The notes beneath the pieces were generated by a model. That model saw only the letters and a list, made by a program, of their open reading frames with translations. It ran no database searches and had not been told where the DNA came from. 64,000 bases of DNA from Paulownia fortunei (taxonomy: Eukaryota > Streptophyta > Magnoliopsida > Lamiales > Paulowniaceae), in contig CM033113.1 in the NCBI GenBank assembly GCA_019321725.1, positions 14,384,001 through 14,448,000 on the forward strand, in the 5' to 3' direction. Position numbers and translations under genes: made by a program. Numbering within the stretch: position 1 is the first letter of the stretch; every line of letters starts with the position of its first letter. Below are positions 54,251-64,000 of this stretch, piece after piece.

Positions 54251-56250
54251 CGACCTTTTGAGGGCAAAGGAATTTTTAAACTTCAGTAGAAACTTTATCG
54301 AATGAAGAAGCACTTGAAATGGTGGAATAAAATGGTTTTCATCAATGTTCATGACACTGTAAAGAAGGCTGAGGGTGATTTGGTTTTAAAGGAGAGTACT
54401 TTTGATCTCGATCAATCTGATGAGAGTCAAGCCAAAATGACATACGCACTTTCTATAGAAGAGGCTTTTTGAAAACAAAAATCTGCATGTAAGTGCCTTG
54501 AGGATGGTGAGAGGAAAATAGCTTACTTTCATTCTCTAAGAAAAAAGAGACGACAAAGGCCTTTTATTCACATAATCGAACTTGAGGGCACTATTCTCAA
54601 AAAATCGAAGGATATCAAAAAATTTGCTGCTTAATATTTTGAAGGCTTGCTCTCAGGTGGCACTTACAATGTGGCAGCTATGGATCTCTCTTGTATTCTA
54701 TGTCTCATTACTTAAGAGGACTGCAATGAATTACTTGATGATATTAAAACTATGGTTTGTGCAATTCATCCTGAAAGTGTGGCAGAGCTAGACAATTTTT
54801 CATCTTTGTTTTTTGGAAAATTGCTGGGATTATATTGGAGTTGTTATTTATGAAGTTATGCTTGAATTTCTTAGTGGATTTCTATTGCCTCGGAATTTTT
54901 CAACAACTTCTTTGGTTTTGATCCCTAAAGTAGATTAGCTTAAAGGTTGGAAAGATTTTAGGCCTATCAATTTATGCAATGTCATAAACAAGATTTTCTC
55001 TAAGTTGATTTATAACAACCTCCGTCCACTTTTGCCTAAGTTAGTTTCAAAAAATTAGAGTGGTGTTGTGTCGGGTTACCTTATAAGTGATAATATCCTA
55101 TTGGCATAGGAGTTAATCTATTCTATTGATACGAAATCTAAAAATGGAAATATGGTCATGAAGCTTGATATGGCAAAAGCTTATGATGCAGTTTAGTGGG
55201 ATTTCTTATTTGCAATTATGAGGGGATTTAGATTTCTAGATCAATTGATTACCTTGGTGCATCATTGTATTTCTAATTCTTGGTTTTCTATTTTGGTTAG
55301 TGGTCAAGCAGTTGGTTTGTTCAAGTCTACTTGAGGTCTTCAATAAGGTGATCCACTATCGCCAGCTTTATTTTTTATTACATCTGAGGCTTTATCAAGA
55401 GATTTGAATAGGTTGGCGGCCAAATCATTCATGCTTGAGATATCAAACTTCTAGAGGATTCATGTTTTCACATTTATCATATGTAGATAACGTAATGATT
55501 TTTCTAAAGGCTCATGAAAAAGGTGTTAATCAGTAGATGGATTTTTTGAATGCTTATCAATCTTCTTCTAGTGAACTTATTTATACATATAAAGAAAGTG
55601 TGTGCTCAAATAATCCAGCTAATGAAATATATTATTGGTTATGCTTACAATCAACTTATTATCTGCCTTATGGTCCCTCTAAATAAAGAAATGAAAAGGA
55701 GTTGTGTCTTTCATGGTATCATTGAAAATTCACACTGGATTTCTAGCTGGGAAAAGAAGTTTTTGGCACATCGAGGGCCTCCATTTGTTATAAGTTATGG
55801 CTTCCCCGAAATGTGTACTTCAAAGGATTGAGAGGTTGTTTTCTAGGTTTTTTTGGGGATTAACAACTGATACTGGAAAAATTCATTGGACATCTTGGGA
55901 TGAGAATTGTTTTCCTTTGGAGGAAGTAGGATTGGGAGTTAGGCATTTAGAGCATATTCAACACAGCCTACTCTATCAAAATATTGTCGCATTTCAGAGT
56001 TAGTCTTTCTGGAGTAGATTTATGTCTAAAAAATATTACAACTCCTCTCATCTAAGTATGGAAACATGTCCAGTTAATAGCTTACTGATTTGGGAAAGTT
56101 TTTTTCAGATTCGAAGTGTGGCAGAACAACAGTTTTTTTTGGAGATTAGGGAATGGGAATTTGGAATTTTGGTGCAATCTTTAGACAGGAGATACTCCTT
56201 TATATCAATTGATGGGTTACACTTCTCCTAATGTCTCTATTAAAAGCTTT
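54251..56250 (+). pseudogene. LINE-1b reverse transcriptase
   Basis: Signs: L-I-S-D-N-I-L-L-A at about 55080-55107, M-K-L-D-M-A-K-A-Y-D at 55158-55187, G-D-P-L-S-P-A-L-F-F-I-T-S at 55348-55386, and H-L-S-Y-V-D-N-V-M-I-F near 55474-55506, where the Y-A-D-D box is Y-V-D-N. The tail has W-I-S-S-W-E-K-K-F-L-A-H-R-G and E-R-L-F-S-R-F-F-W-G. Numerous stops and frameshifts. Confidence 0.78.
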
Positions 56251-57665
56251 TGGCAACATTGAGCAATAGAATTTGGACTAATTGCACATCTTATTCCTAT
56301 AGATAGGTTACAGGATATTCACAGGCTTTTGCTAAATGATTCTTTAGTTGATACGGCTATAAGGAAGCTTTCATCAAATGTAAGATAAAAGAGGTTTAAT
56401 TTTCCCCCTTGTTCTAACATTAGGAACCAATTATTATGCCTATTGCATCTACCTTATTGTGAAGATTATTACACGAGATGTTTCATGTACATTGCGAAGT
56501 GCAGGCTTGAGGTTTCGAATTGGCATCGATTTGTTGGTGTAGGGTAAGTCCGTAGTTTATATCTCACCATTTTGCGATTGGTCCTTTAGCTAATCTTATC
56601 TGGACTCATTTTGCTGATCTCTTCTATATTCATCTCCCTAATACTTTGGGCAATTATTTTCATCTCAAAGTTTGCTTTTCTTCAAAACCAATTGCTAACA
56701 TTGAGCATGCACAAAAGATTATCCTGCTAACATTGAGCATACACAAAAGAGGTAAATTTGGGTAGGTAGAAATGATAGCAAACATAGAAAATTTAAATTT
56801 CATCATCCAAAAGTGATATTCAAGGTATTACTATATCTTAGGTTTGCATCATGGCAGCATCTCATTGGGTCTAAATTCTGGAAAGGAGACTTCGATGTTG
56901 TGTTGATTTTGGGACGTGAAATATGTAAATCCAAGCCTACTCATGTCGTGATGGTCTTGTGGAAGAAACCATAGGTATCATGGTTTAAAATGAATTGTGA
57001 TAGGGCTTCTAAGGGAAATTCGGGGCTAGTAGGTTTAGGAGGAATTATGCGAGATGAAAGGGTTTGCCCTTATTTCGCCTACTTCAATTTTTTGGGGAAT
57101 GCAACAAACAATTTTGCAAAACTATCAGATATTGTTGAGGGAATTATATTGTGTTATGGATGAGCTATCAACAATTTGTGGATTGAACAGATCTACACTT
57201 GATTATTCAACAATTTGTGGATTGAACAGATCTACAATTGATTATTCAATTGCTTGCGAATAAACAATAAAGGGTTTTGGAGGCTACAACATCTCATTAA
57301 CTCGTATGATTATTATGCAAAATGTATGAACATTTCACTTACACATAACTTTAGGGAGGGGAACCAAATTGTGAACATTCTTGCAAATCATGCTTGCTCC
57401 ACGTAAAGTTCTAGTGTTTGGGAGCCTTCAGATTTTCCATATAATGTTTGAGGAGATATCATATTAGAGCAATGGCAGCTTCCAAATTTTAAATTTTGGT
57501 CTAGCAAGAGGACATATAGGCAGACTTAGGCTAGTTTTGAAATTCAAGTTGTTTGTAAAGCTTTTTATTTTCTTATGCTTTCATTTTAAATGTAAGGAAG
57601 TAAACACTCATTCCTGCATTGATTTTGTATGGCATTACTTTGGTTTTGATTAATATACTGGTAAG
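56251..57665 (+). pseudogene. LINE-1b RT tail and RNase H
   Basis: F-K-M-N-C-D-R-A-S-K-G-N-S-G at about 56986-57027 opens a LINE RNase H, followed by G-L-G-G-I-M-R-D-E-R. The middle holds a 39-bp tandem duplication (57169-57246). The end has F-R-E-G-N-Q-I-V-N-I-L-A-N-H-A, the last RNase H helix with D replaced by N. Stops throughout. Confidence 0.72.
57169..57246 (+). repeat. 39-bp direct duplication in LINE RNase H
   Basis: 'caacaatttgtggattgaac' plus 19 more bases occurs twice back to back, differing at one base (c/a). 39 is a multiple of three, so frame is kept. Confidence 0.9.
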
Positions 57666-58175
57666 GGTCAATGTTAGACCCCCGCTTAGACATATAGATT
57701 TAACTTTTAAAAAATATTTCCTAGTCACTTGACTCCATGATACAATAAGAAAATCATTTCTAACTTTCACCCAACATTGGTCAGGGATTCCCAAGTCAAA
57801 TTCCATGGAAAACATAAGAATTTACCTATTCATTTAGATAGGTGACGAATCTTTTGTTAGCCACTCATTGTCCTCTTTACATGATTACATTGCACCTAAA
57901 ATATTTCCCTTGTGATTATTCTATAATTGGAGAATAAATCAAAGTATAATGAACCATATGCAAGATTACCATAGTGCCCTAAGTTAAAGGACTAATCTTG
58001 TACTATCATAATATGAAAATTCATATTCAACAACATAGTTTCCAGTTAGGAATTTCTAGGTGGCATAGTTTAGTCTAATAGTTTCATAGCAAGCAACCAC
58101 AGACATGCACTAGTATCTCTACACTAATGCACTTGAAATGAGGTCCTCATTATGAGCTTGCGTCACATGCTCAAG
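57666..58175 (-). repeat. Inverted Copia-A LTR fragment
   Basis: On minus this matches about 58455-58960 (for example 'gcattagtgtagagatacta', 'atggtaatcttgcatatg', 'aatgagtggctaaca', 'cacctatctaaatgaatagg'). It lies head-to-head with the plus LTR starting at 58192. Confidence 0.75.
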
Positions 58176-58191
58176 TTTTAACAAGATTATT

Positions 58192-59584
58192 TGTTAGAGT
58201 AGTGTTCAACAGGCTAATTGATCTAGCCATTGTTATACTCTTATGAATCATTCTTATTCATATTAATATCATTTAAATAGAAATTTTTATCTTAAACTCA
58301 TCATAAGAATTAGATAAAGTTTTTAGATCACACATAACTATGGGGCGTGGTCATGCATATGATAGTGATTATGGAATATGCCTCTAAGGTTGTAGTATTA
58401 AAATATTCGAAGTCTAGGATCAATGAGATGGGATATCATTGATCCCATTGAAACTTGCGTATATGATGTTGGCTCAAAAAGAGGATGCCTCGTTTCATGG
58501 GTATTAGTGTGGAGACATTAGTACATGTATACGGGTACTTGTTGGGGAACAAGTTCATTCAACTACCCTACTTGAAAATTTCCATTTGAAAATATTTTAT
58601 TGTCAAATGGGAATTTCCTTGTTATGATAGTGCGAGAATTAGTCATTGAACTTGAGGCATCATGGTAACCTTGTGCATGACATATTGTACTTTTATGTAT
58701 TTTTCAATTGCATGACAATCACAAGGGGTTTACATTGGGTGTAATATCTTCATATATGGAGATTAATGAGTGACCAACAAAGAATCTAACACCTATCTAG
58801 ATGAATAGGTGAATCTCCTATGTATTCCACTCTGCTTGACACTAAAATTCTTGGTCAAGGTTGGATAGAAATTAGACGTGGGGTTTTCTAATTACTCATC
58901 ATCGAATCAAGTTATGAGGAATAAAAACACAGTTATTGAGCTAATGGTGTTTCGACTAATCATCTATGCCCTAGGCTTAATCAGGAGATTAGATGACGAA
59001 AGGACCGTACTTGCATGGTGTTTGTAGTTGGATTAGGTTCACACATTCATCTAAGACTATGAGTCATGATACATTGTTAGATACTTCCCATGACTTGTAG
59101 GTTCTTGGAATTAATGGGTTAATTCCAAAAGAATTAATTAATCAAGAAAAATTAATTTTCAACTAAGTCACAAGAGTTGTGAGTCCACAGTTAGCTAGTG
59201 GGTCACACACAAAACTTAGACAATTCTATTTATAGCCTAGAAGTTCATCCAGGTGTTGGATTAAAATAATTAATGTGATTAATTAATGGGGCTTAAATTA
59301 ATTCAAGTGTGGAATTAATTTAATTAATTAATTACATTAATTGATTGAACCTAATTGGAATATATTAATTCAAATAATTGATTGAACTTACATCAGCGAG
59401 AGTGCAAATCAAAGTAAGGGTTTCTGAAACCTTCTTACTTTAAGTATCAGAAAACACACAACTGAGAAATTGAGAAAGGGTTTCGAGATTAGTTTTATAA
59501 CATGTGATGTAATGTATATTTATATTTTTAAAAAAATTTAAATTCTGCTACGTATATATTTCTTGAGATCGCGTGAACCCAATA
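58192..59584 (+). repeat. Copia-A LTR (1.39 kb)
   Basis: Starts TGTTAGAGTAGTG and ends AACCCAATA one base before a degraded PBS, so it is a 5' LTR, shortened relative to 2464-4580. Confidence 0.75.
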
Positions 59585-59585
59585 G

Positions 59586-59597
59586 TGGTATTGAGCC
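59586..59597 (+). promoter_or_regulatory. Degraded Copia-A PBS
   Basis: TGGTATTGAGCC: initiator-Met type with one base lost and one changed, in the correct place after the LTR. Confidence 0.65.
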
Positions 59598-61456
59598 AAG
59601 GTTTGTGCGTTTCTAATATTTTTTGATTACATTTATTTAATATATGTGATAAATTAAATATTTTTATGTGATTGATTTTGAATTAATTAAATTCTTTATT
59701 TGGGATTAATATTATTAATCGTTTTAATTGTTAAAACATTTTATAAAACGAAACGAATTTAGATATTGGATTTCATGATTCAAGAATTTTAAGATTTGTG
59801 AAATCTTGAATTTCTTGATTCAAAAAATTTAAAGATTTGTGAAATCTTGAATTTCTTGAAATGTGTCAAGAAATAAAAATAAAAAATATTGATTTCTTGA
59901 TCAAAAAAATTAGTTTTTTGATCAAGTTTTCAATATTTCTTGATGAGATCAAGAAACTAAGAAATTAAGATTTTGCAAAAATCTTGAATTCTTGGACAAA
60001 AATAATTAGGATGCTAACCACCCAATGTGTGACGTCAGGTGGGCCGCCGGCCACCCAATGTGCGGGAACTGGGTCGCCAGTCTACACCCGACATACAGGC
60101 AACTAGGCACCTGACATGCAAGTGCCCAGCCACTCGATGGGTGGGTTGCCCAACCACCCAACGGGCAGCAGCCTTGTAGGGCTGTTGTCCCGTCCCGTCC
60201 CATTACTTAATTGTTACGTGAAATTTATGATTTTTTATTTTAAAATTAAATATTAATTTTAATTTTTAAAAATTATTGTTCGTAAAAATTCCAAATTTGA
60301 AAGAAATTGCATATAATGTAATCGGTAAATTTATATGCTTTCATTATCATGTGATGATTTATGTTAAGCATACTAGTTGGATGATCAAGGAGGCTAGGCC
60401 AATGTGATTGGTTTAATTTTATGCATAATTGGTTATTTTGAGTTTTAATTAAAATGAGGTATGCAAGTCTCACATTTCTCTGTTTTATTCTTGATGTACT
60501 TCTTTTTCTCTACTATGTACCTCCCCTTGGAATTGTTCTAAAGTTTCTTGTAGTTTTAGCAAATGTAATGAGAGTATAATTAGTCAGTGAAGTGTATCTT
60601 TTTGTAATTTGGTGAACATTACAAGAAGATGGAATGAAGACGAAGGAAAAGTAAGGAATCAAGGCCCATGAATGTATGGGATACATTTATGTAATAGATA
60701 GGTCTATTTACATTTTAATTATAACCCCTTAGATTGACATTGATCTACTTTGGCTCGAGTGGATTGCATAGGATTAAAGTATCATGATCATCCATTTATT
60801 TTACTATGTATGTGATGCATGCTACATTTATTTAGTGCTTCCTCATGATGTATGCTTGTCATCGTTAGGATAGTGAATATTAAACAAACAAGAAAAAAAA
60901 ATGATGAGATCTTGTATAAAATCTAGTATGACTCTCACTTGAAAATGTTTCAAGTTGAGAACCTTTATTGGTTCAATATCAAGGGTAAATAGGCAATATT
61001 GGGTGGGATCTAACGTCTATGTCATCCATCAAAAAGTAGTGGCATGCCAATACGCTACCATATTTAGTCCGTTGGCCATGAGTCGTGGGATGTGCTAAGT
61101 GTTGGTAAGCTGTGACCACTACTAAGCATTGAGATGCCCATAGGGTGGACTCGTCTCTATCATTGACCATGAGTCATGGGATGTTTAGATGCTCCATCGA
61201 CATGGATGTTTGATGGGTAATAGTTGACACTTAGTACCGTATGTGCTCATAAAATTGGAGTATATGGGAAGAGGTGAGGCAAAATAGTTTGAGGGTTGCA
61301 TGGGGATGCAACTGCTAATGTTGTTAGCTACTTTTTAGTTTTGTCATATGGGATCATAAAATTGGGGTATATGCCAAGGCTATTTGGACCTCAAGCCCAC
61401 TAGAAAGTTAAATTTCCCAAATTTCCATCTAGAGGGTGATGGGATTTGAATATAAT
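59598..61456 (+). repeat. Copia-A leader, gag missing
   Basis: Collinear in parts with 8590-9960: GC-rich island 60003-60200, 'cccatgaatgtatgggatac', and 'ctcataaaattggagtatat'. The leader ends without reaching a gag ATG where the foldback unit starts. The 60006-60203 open frame is compositional. Confidence 0.6.
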
Positions 61457-63095
61457 TGTAACACCCCTTAACCTAACTGCAGAGCATAAACAAGCTGATA
61501 CAGTTAAGTCAAGAAATATTAACATCTCATCAATATTAGAGTTATGATTTTAATAATAGTTCTCATTATATCATTAACAGTGTCATGCTTCATAAACCAT
61601 AAATGCATCAAATATTAAATTATTTCACAAATAATAACAATCACATTAAAACATGAATAACATTATATGATTCTTGTGATACAGCAAATGAAAAGTTCAA
61701 CTTACCTCAAGTCCACTTTGTGCTAAGTGAAAAGGTCAATCTCTTTGGAAGATAGGATGTGTTAAAGGCCTAACATAATCAAATCTTGTACAATTTATTA
61801 TTCTTTTCATAAATCATTTAGTCTATTCTAATTAAAATCATATACACTTTTCAATCTTTTGTAAATAATTCCATATCAATTATATAACCTTAAAAATAAT
61901 GCATACTCCATATTTTACTACTAATTCAAGACATTAAACATTAGAGCAACCCTTAAATCATGCTTTTGGTATGAGAAGACATAAAGTATGATGCAACCAA
62001 TCAAGGTATATTCTTTTTTAATATTTTTTATGATAAATTTATAGTATCTTGGATGGTTACATGTTCTACTATATTTTTGTATGAATGAAAACTCAAGTGG
62101 GATATACTTAAAGCCAAAACTAAGCTAGTTAAACTAGTTTCTAGCAAAATTGATAGTTTTGTGAAATATGCTTAATTACTTATTTCTATTAATCTTGTAA
62201 TGCTTATATTATGTTTGGGAGTACCTATGAACGATTGAGAACAATAGAAATTAGTTTATTTAATTGATGGTTAGAATTAATTTAAGTTAGAATTGAGTTT
62301 ACTCATGTTATTTTGGATTGTGTTCATGTTTGGGGGGCTGCCCTAGTACTTATGTTTAGATTATTAGTTATTTAGTGCTTGTCCTAATGTTTAGTGTCTG
62401 TCTTGAATTAGTAGTAAGATATGAAATATGCATTATTTTTGAGGTCATGTAACTGATATGGAATTGTTTACGAAAAATTAAAAAGTGTATGTAATTTTAA
62501 TTAGAATAGATTGTGTGATTCATTAAAAGGTTATTGAAAGGTACATGATTTGATTATGTTAGGTCTTTAACACATCCTATTTTCCAAAGAAATTGACCTT
62601 TTCACTTAGCACAAAGTGGACTTGAGGTAAGTTGAAACTTTCATTTACTATATCACAAGAATCAAATAATATTGTTCATGTTTTAATGTGATTGTCATTA
62701 TTGTCAAATAATGTAATGTTTGATGCATTCATGGTTCATGAAGCATGATACTACTAAGGGCATAATGAGGTTTTCAAAAAGGAAGTATGGTACTTGATTG
62801 ATAGTCGAGTCGATAAGGAACGTAGGAGGGACCGGCGGATCCAACAAATGGTGGCAAATACTTGAGGTTGAAAAATTAGCATAGAAAAGCCGCAATGAAT
62901 GAGATAGAATACGGCTAATACCTAAAGTCGAAAGATCAAGTATGAAAATCCCGTATTAGTTCTCTTATTGGTCAATCATTATGAACAGGTTCTGAAAAGC
63001 ATGGTCTATCACTATTAGTATATATACACACATGTGCTACATTGTCAAAATTATTTCTATACCAATATCTATATTTAGTGTTGGGGGGTGTTACA
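61457..63095. mobile_element. Foldback-like unit or inverted LTR pair, 1.64 kb
   Basis: Ends are TGTAACACCCC (61457-61467) and its exact complement GGGGTGTTACA (63085-63095). Inside, about 61560-61950 is the reverse complement of about 62390-62765, with long near-identical blocks such as 'cttttcacttagcacaaagt' and 'gacttgaggtaagttgaa' on the right arm. The loop is about 440 bp. No transposase or pol sequence. TGTAACACC...GGTGTTACA ends also occur on some gypsy LTRs, so a solo LTR with an internal palindrome, or two LTR pieces in opposite orientation, is possible. Confidence 0.65.
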
Positions 63096-64000
63096 CATAA
63101 GAGATCCTAACTTAAATTTAATTAAATAATGGTCAAACCTTACAAATAAATATATATAATTCAAACCCAATCAAAATCTTTTAAATACCTTGATTTCTGA
63201 TCTTGAATTTATTCTAATATTATTTAATTGATGTGTTATAAAAACCCCGCAACCAATCCCTCAATTAAATTTGTTCCTTCATCGATTAATACAAGATAAC
63301 AAAAATTAAATCTTTGTAACTAATTTTAAATTAAAGGTATATATTAATTATTGTCTCACAAATAGGTAACTAGTTAATTCAAATAAAAAAAAATTTCTTT
63401 CAAATTAAAAATAAATAGCATAAATATATATATTTTTATCCATACAAAAATGAGAAGAAACTTACTCAAAATCTCCTCTAATTCCTACTGTTGAAATTTG
63501 TTGGAACACCCTATCTTTTCTTTCTTTCTTTCTCTCTTCTTTCTTTTTCTTCTTCTTTTTGTTTTCTTTTCCTTTCTTTGCTACCGTGCGGACGTGTGAG
63601 TGTGTGGTGTGTGTGTTAATACATAGTTATTACTTAGCTACTAAGAAAATATAATATAATATGTTATAACATATGTATACTTATCCTTAATATAGTATAA
63701 TATATTATAACATATTATAACCTAATATAATATATTATAACATATGTATAATATATTATAACTATTACTACACTATGTACACGTGTATACATATATGCAT
63801 ATATATATATACATATTATGGTATCATTTTATTATACTCCAAAAATACCTATATATATATATTTCGTACATCTACCCCTAGGTATATATATATATTATTT
63901 TTTTTCTTATATATATAATTAATACATAATATGTTTATTTACTTATTCGCATAGTTTATCCTACACCGATAAACACAACGATACCACCTTTTAATTATGT
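63096..64000. other. AT-rich tail with microsatellites
   Basis: No gene. A CT-rich tract (TTTC)n at about 63517-63582; overlapping AT palindromes ('atattataacatat') at 63640-63770; (TA)n runs near 63790-63920. Confidence 0.7.

Larger units (their letters stand above)
47291..57665 (+). mobile_element. LINE-1b, 5'-truncated, split by Copia-C
   Basis: Non-LTR element on plus in two pieces: 47291-47560 (endonuclease start) and 53855-57665 (rest of endonuclease, RT, zinc tail, RNase H). ORF1 is absent; its place is taken by the Athila-like LTR ending at 47290. The 3' end near 57665 is deduced from the start of inverted LTR sequence; no clear A-tail. Confidence 0.75.

Noticed and set aside
60006..60203. 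Minus-strand ORF rich in Gly/Trp/Ala
   Set aside because: Leader island of a third Copia-A copy, not a gene.
63640..63930. MITE with AT-palindromic ends
   Set aside because: Only simple (TA)n and overlapping AT palindromes; no defined ends or duplication.

Overview
This is a plant nuclear heterochromatin-type window: AT-rich and almost entirely transposable elements stacked inside one another. Plant origin is supported by primer-binding sites (PBS) matching plant initiator-Met and Asp tRNAs, Athila- and Tat-type Ty3/gypsy proteins, plant LINEs with DUF4283 and RNase H domains, and a LOG-type cytokinin-activating-enzyme ORF. The species cannot be named from the sequence. No intact, clearly host-encoded gene was found.

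Layout. 1-5945: broken pieces of one Ty1/copia family (here 'Copia-A'): RT, LTR tail, PBS, leader, an inverted leader piece, RNase H, then two or three LTR copies end to end. 5946-6545: a divergent gypsy-like LTR scrap. About 6546-42031: one large nest. A Copia-A element (5' LTR about 6546-8575, PBS 8577, leader, gag ATG 9990) has an Athila element inserted in its gag (10063-22072; 1603-bp LTRs; perfect 5-bp duplication GTTGA). After the insertion the Copia gag resumes, but the block from gag to RNase H (about 22164-25492) lies inverted. RNase H then resumes on + and is followed by a 3' LTR, which is itself split by a LINE (26540-41613). That LINE is split by a minus-strand Tat-lineage gypsy element (30300-40396; LTRs 713 and 715 bp). 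42032-43635: gypsy 3' debris on minus. 43636-47290: a Copia-A LTR scrap, then the 3' end of a second Athila-like element. 47291-57665: a second LINE, split by a smaller copia element ('Copia-C', 47561-53854). 57666-61456: an inverted Copia-A LTR piece head-to-head with a Copia-A LTR, PBS and leader. 61457-63095: a 1.64-kb unit with terminal and long internal inverted repeats. 63096-64000: AT-rich low-complexity DNA.

Most notable content. (1) The Athila element carries, between integrase and its 3' LTR, an intronless LOG (cytokinin riboside 5'-monophosphate phosphoribohydrolase) ORF at 18052-18704, now broken by one stop and frameshift. Upstream of it is a second unknown ORF with its own TATA box. 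(2) The Tat element carries, antisense to gag-pol, a TATA-led, apparently spliced accessory ORF of the 'putative gypsy type transposon' (Transposase_28) type, beside a 5 x 91-bp tandem array. (3) The Copia-A coding block is cleanly inverted in place. (4) A long foldback-like structure lies near the right end. So two unrelated gypsy elements each have a separately promoted accessory transcription unit between pol and the 3' LTR. All gene-like sequences carry stops or frameshifts, so they are annotated as pseudogenes of mobile elements. Similarities are by eye; no database search was possible.
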